A stretch of 5,886 nucleotides of DNA from Wolbachia sp. (GTDB lineage: Bacteria > Pseudomonadota > Alphaproteobacteria > Rickettsiales > Anaplasmataceae). This document shows positions 5,777 through 5,886 of this stretch, in pieces. The translations under genes and the position numbers were made by a program. The notes below the pieces were generated by a model. The model saw only the letters and a list, made by a program, of their open reading frames with translations, did not search any database and was not told the origin of the DNA. The stretch's first letter is position 1, and each line of letters opens with the position of its first letter. The stretch lies in the NCBI GenBank assembly GCA_022836975.1, contig JAIXMJ010000050.1:1-5886 (forward strand). Reading direction: 5' to 3'.

Positions 5777-5886
5777 GTAGTGTCGACATTTATTTCAACC
5801 AAAGATAAATAGCAGCAATATGAACAAAAGATAAGAAAGCGATGGCTAATTTATCATAACGAGTAGCAACCCTACGAAAGTGCTTG
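5777..5886 (-). mobile_element. 3' end of a third, different IS5-type element (partial)
   Basis: An IS end appears to begin near 5777 (TAGTGTCGACATTT) immediately outside the stop codon of a minus-strand IS5-family transposase that continues beyond the right edge. The terminal sequence differs from that of the other element, so it is a separate IS type. The exact boundary and target duplication cannot be fixed without the other end. Confidence 0.65.
5790..5886 (-). CDS. IS5-family transposase, C-terminal end (partial, 5' outside window)
   Basis: Translating the minus strand from the right edge gives 31 residues ending KLAIAFLSFVHIAAIYLWLK and a TAA (plus-strand 5790-5792). The preceding FRRVATRYDK matches the terminal R-x-ATRYDKLA segment of IS5-family transposases, just after the catalytic glutamate region. 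It is not the same protein as the neighbouring transposase, whose equivalent is RGIATRYAK. No frameshift or stop is visible in the short part shown; whether the full gene is intact cannot be told. Confidence 0.85.
   Translation of the reverse strand, partial: KHFRRVATRYDKLAIAFLSFVHIAAIYLWLK

Overview
The window looks like an AT-rich alphaproteobacterial chromosome, most plausibly an obligate intracellular Rickettsiales-type bacterium. This is an inference from low GC, compact housekeeping genes with weak or absent Shine-Dalgarno sites, the NK-C-E form of the first G4 motif in Der (as I recall, common in alphaproteobacteria), and decaying IS5-type insertion sequences. The species cannot be named from the sequence alone.

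Layout. (1) Positions 1-429 hold the 3' end of an unrecognised gene. Its visible N-terminal part is a near-perfect array of 22 hexanucleotides encoding Gly-Thr dipeptides, followed by a roughly 98-residue non-repetitive tail. (2) Positions 513-3775 form a compact same-strand block, very likely one operon: an RluD-type 23S rRNA pseudouridine synthase, RsmD 16S rRNA methyltransferase, the ribosome-assembly GTPase Der (its start overlaps the rsmD stop as ATGA), and the membrane disulfide-bond enzyme DsbB. The first three genes serve ribosome RNA modification and assembly. DsbB re-oxidises the periplasmic thiol oxidase DsbA and is functionally unrelated. (3) Positions 3815-4330 encode an unrecognised 171-residue acidic protein with a Tyr/His/Asp-rich region, a Pro-Ser repeat and a short Ala-Gly-Val repeat. 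It has its own good promoter and the clearest ribosome-binding site in the window. (4) From 4331 to the right edge is an insertion-sequence graveyard: an inverted left-end remnant (4467-4510), a structurally complete but broken IS5-family element of the IS427 type (4804-5632), a decayed left-end fragment of a related copy directly abutting it (5633 to about 5776), and the tail of a different IS5-family transposase on the minus strand running off the window (5790-5886).

The complete-looking element has terminal inverted repeats, an internal promoter and a G6 run where a -1 frameshift joins orfA to orfB, as in other IS427-type elements. An inferred 17-bp deletion in orfA introduces an early stop, so this copy is probably not self-mobile. 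I do not see a convincing new multi-gene system. The most original items are the Gly-Thr hexamer array, the orphan acidic gene with its own promoter, and the mirrored IS ends sharing a 25-bp perfect inverted repeat.
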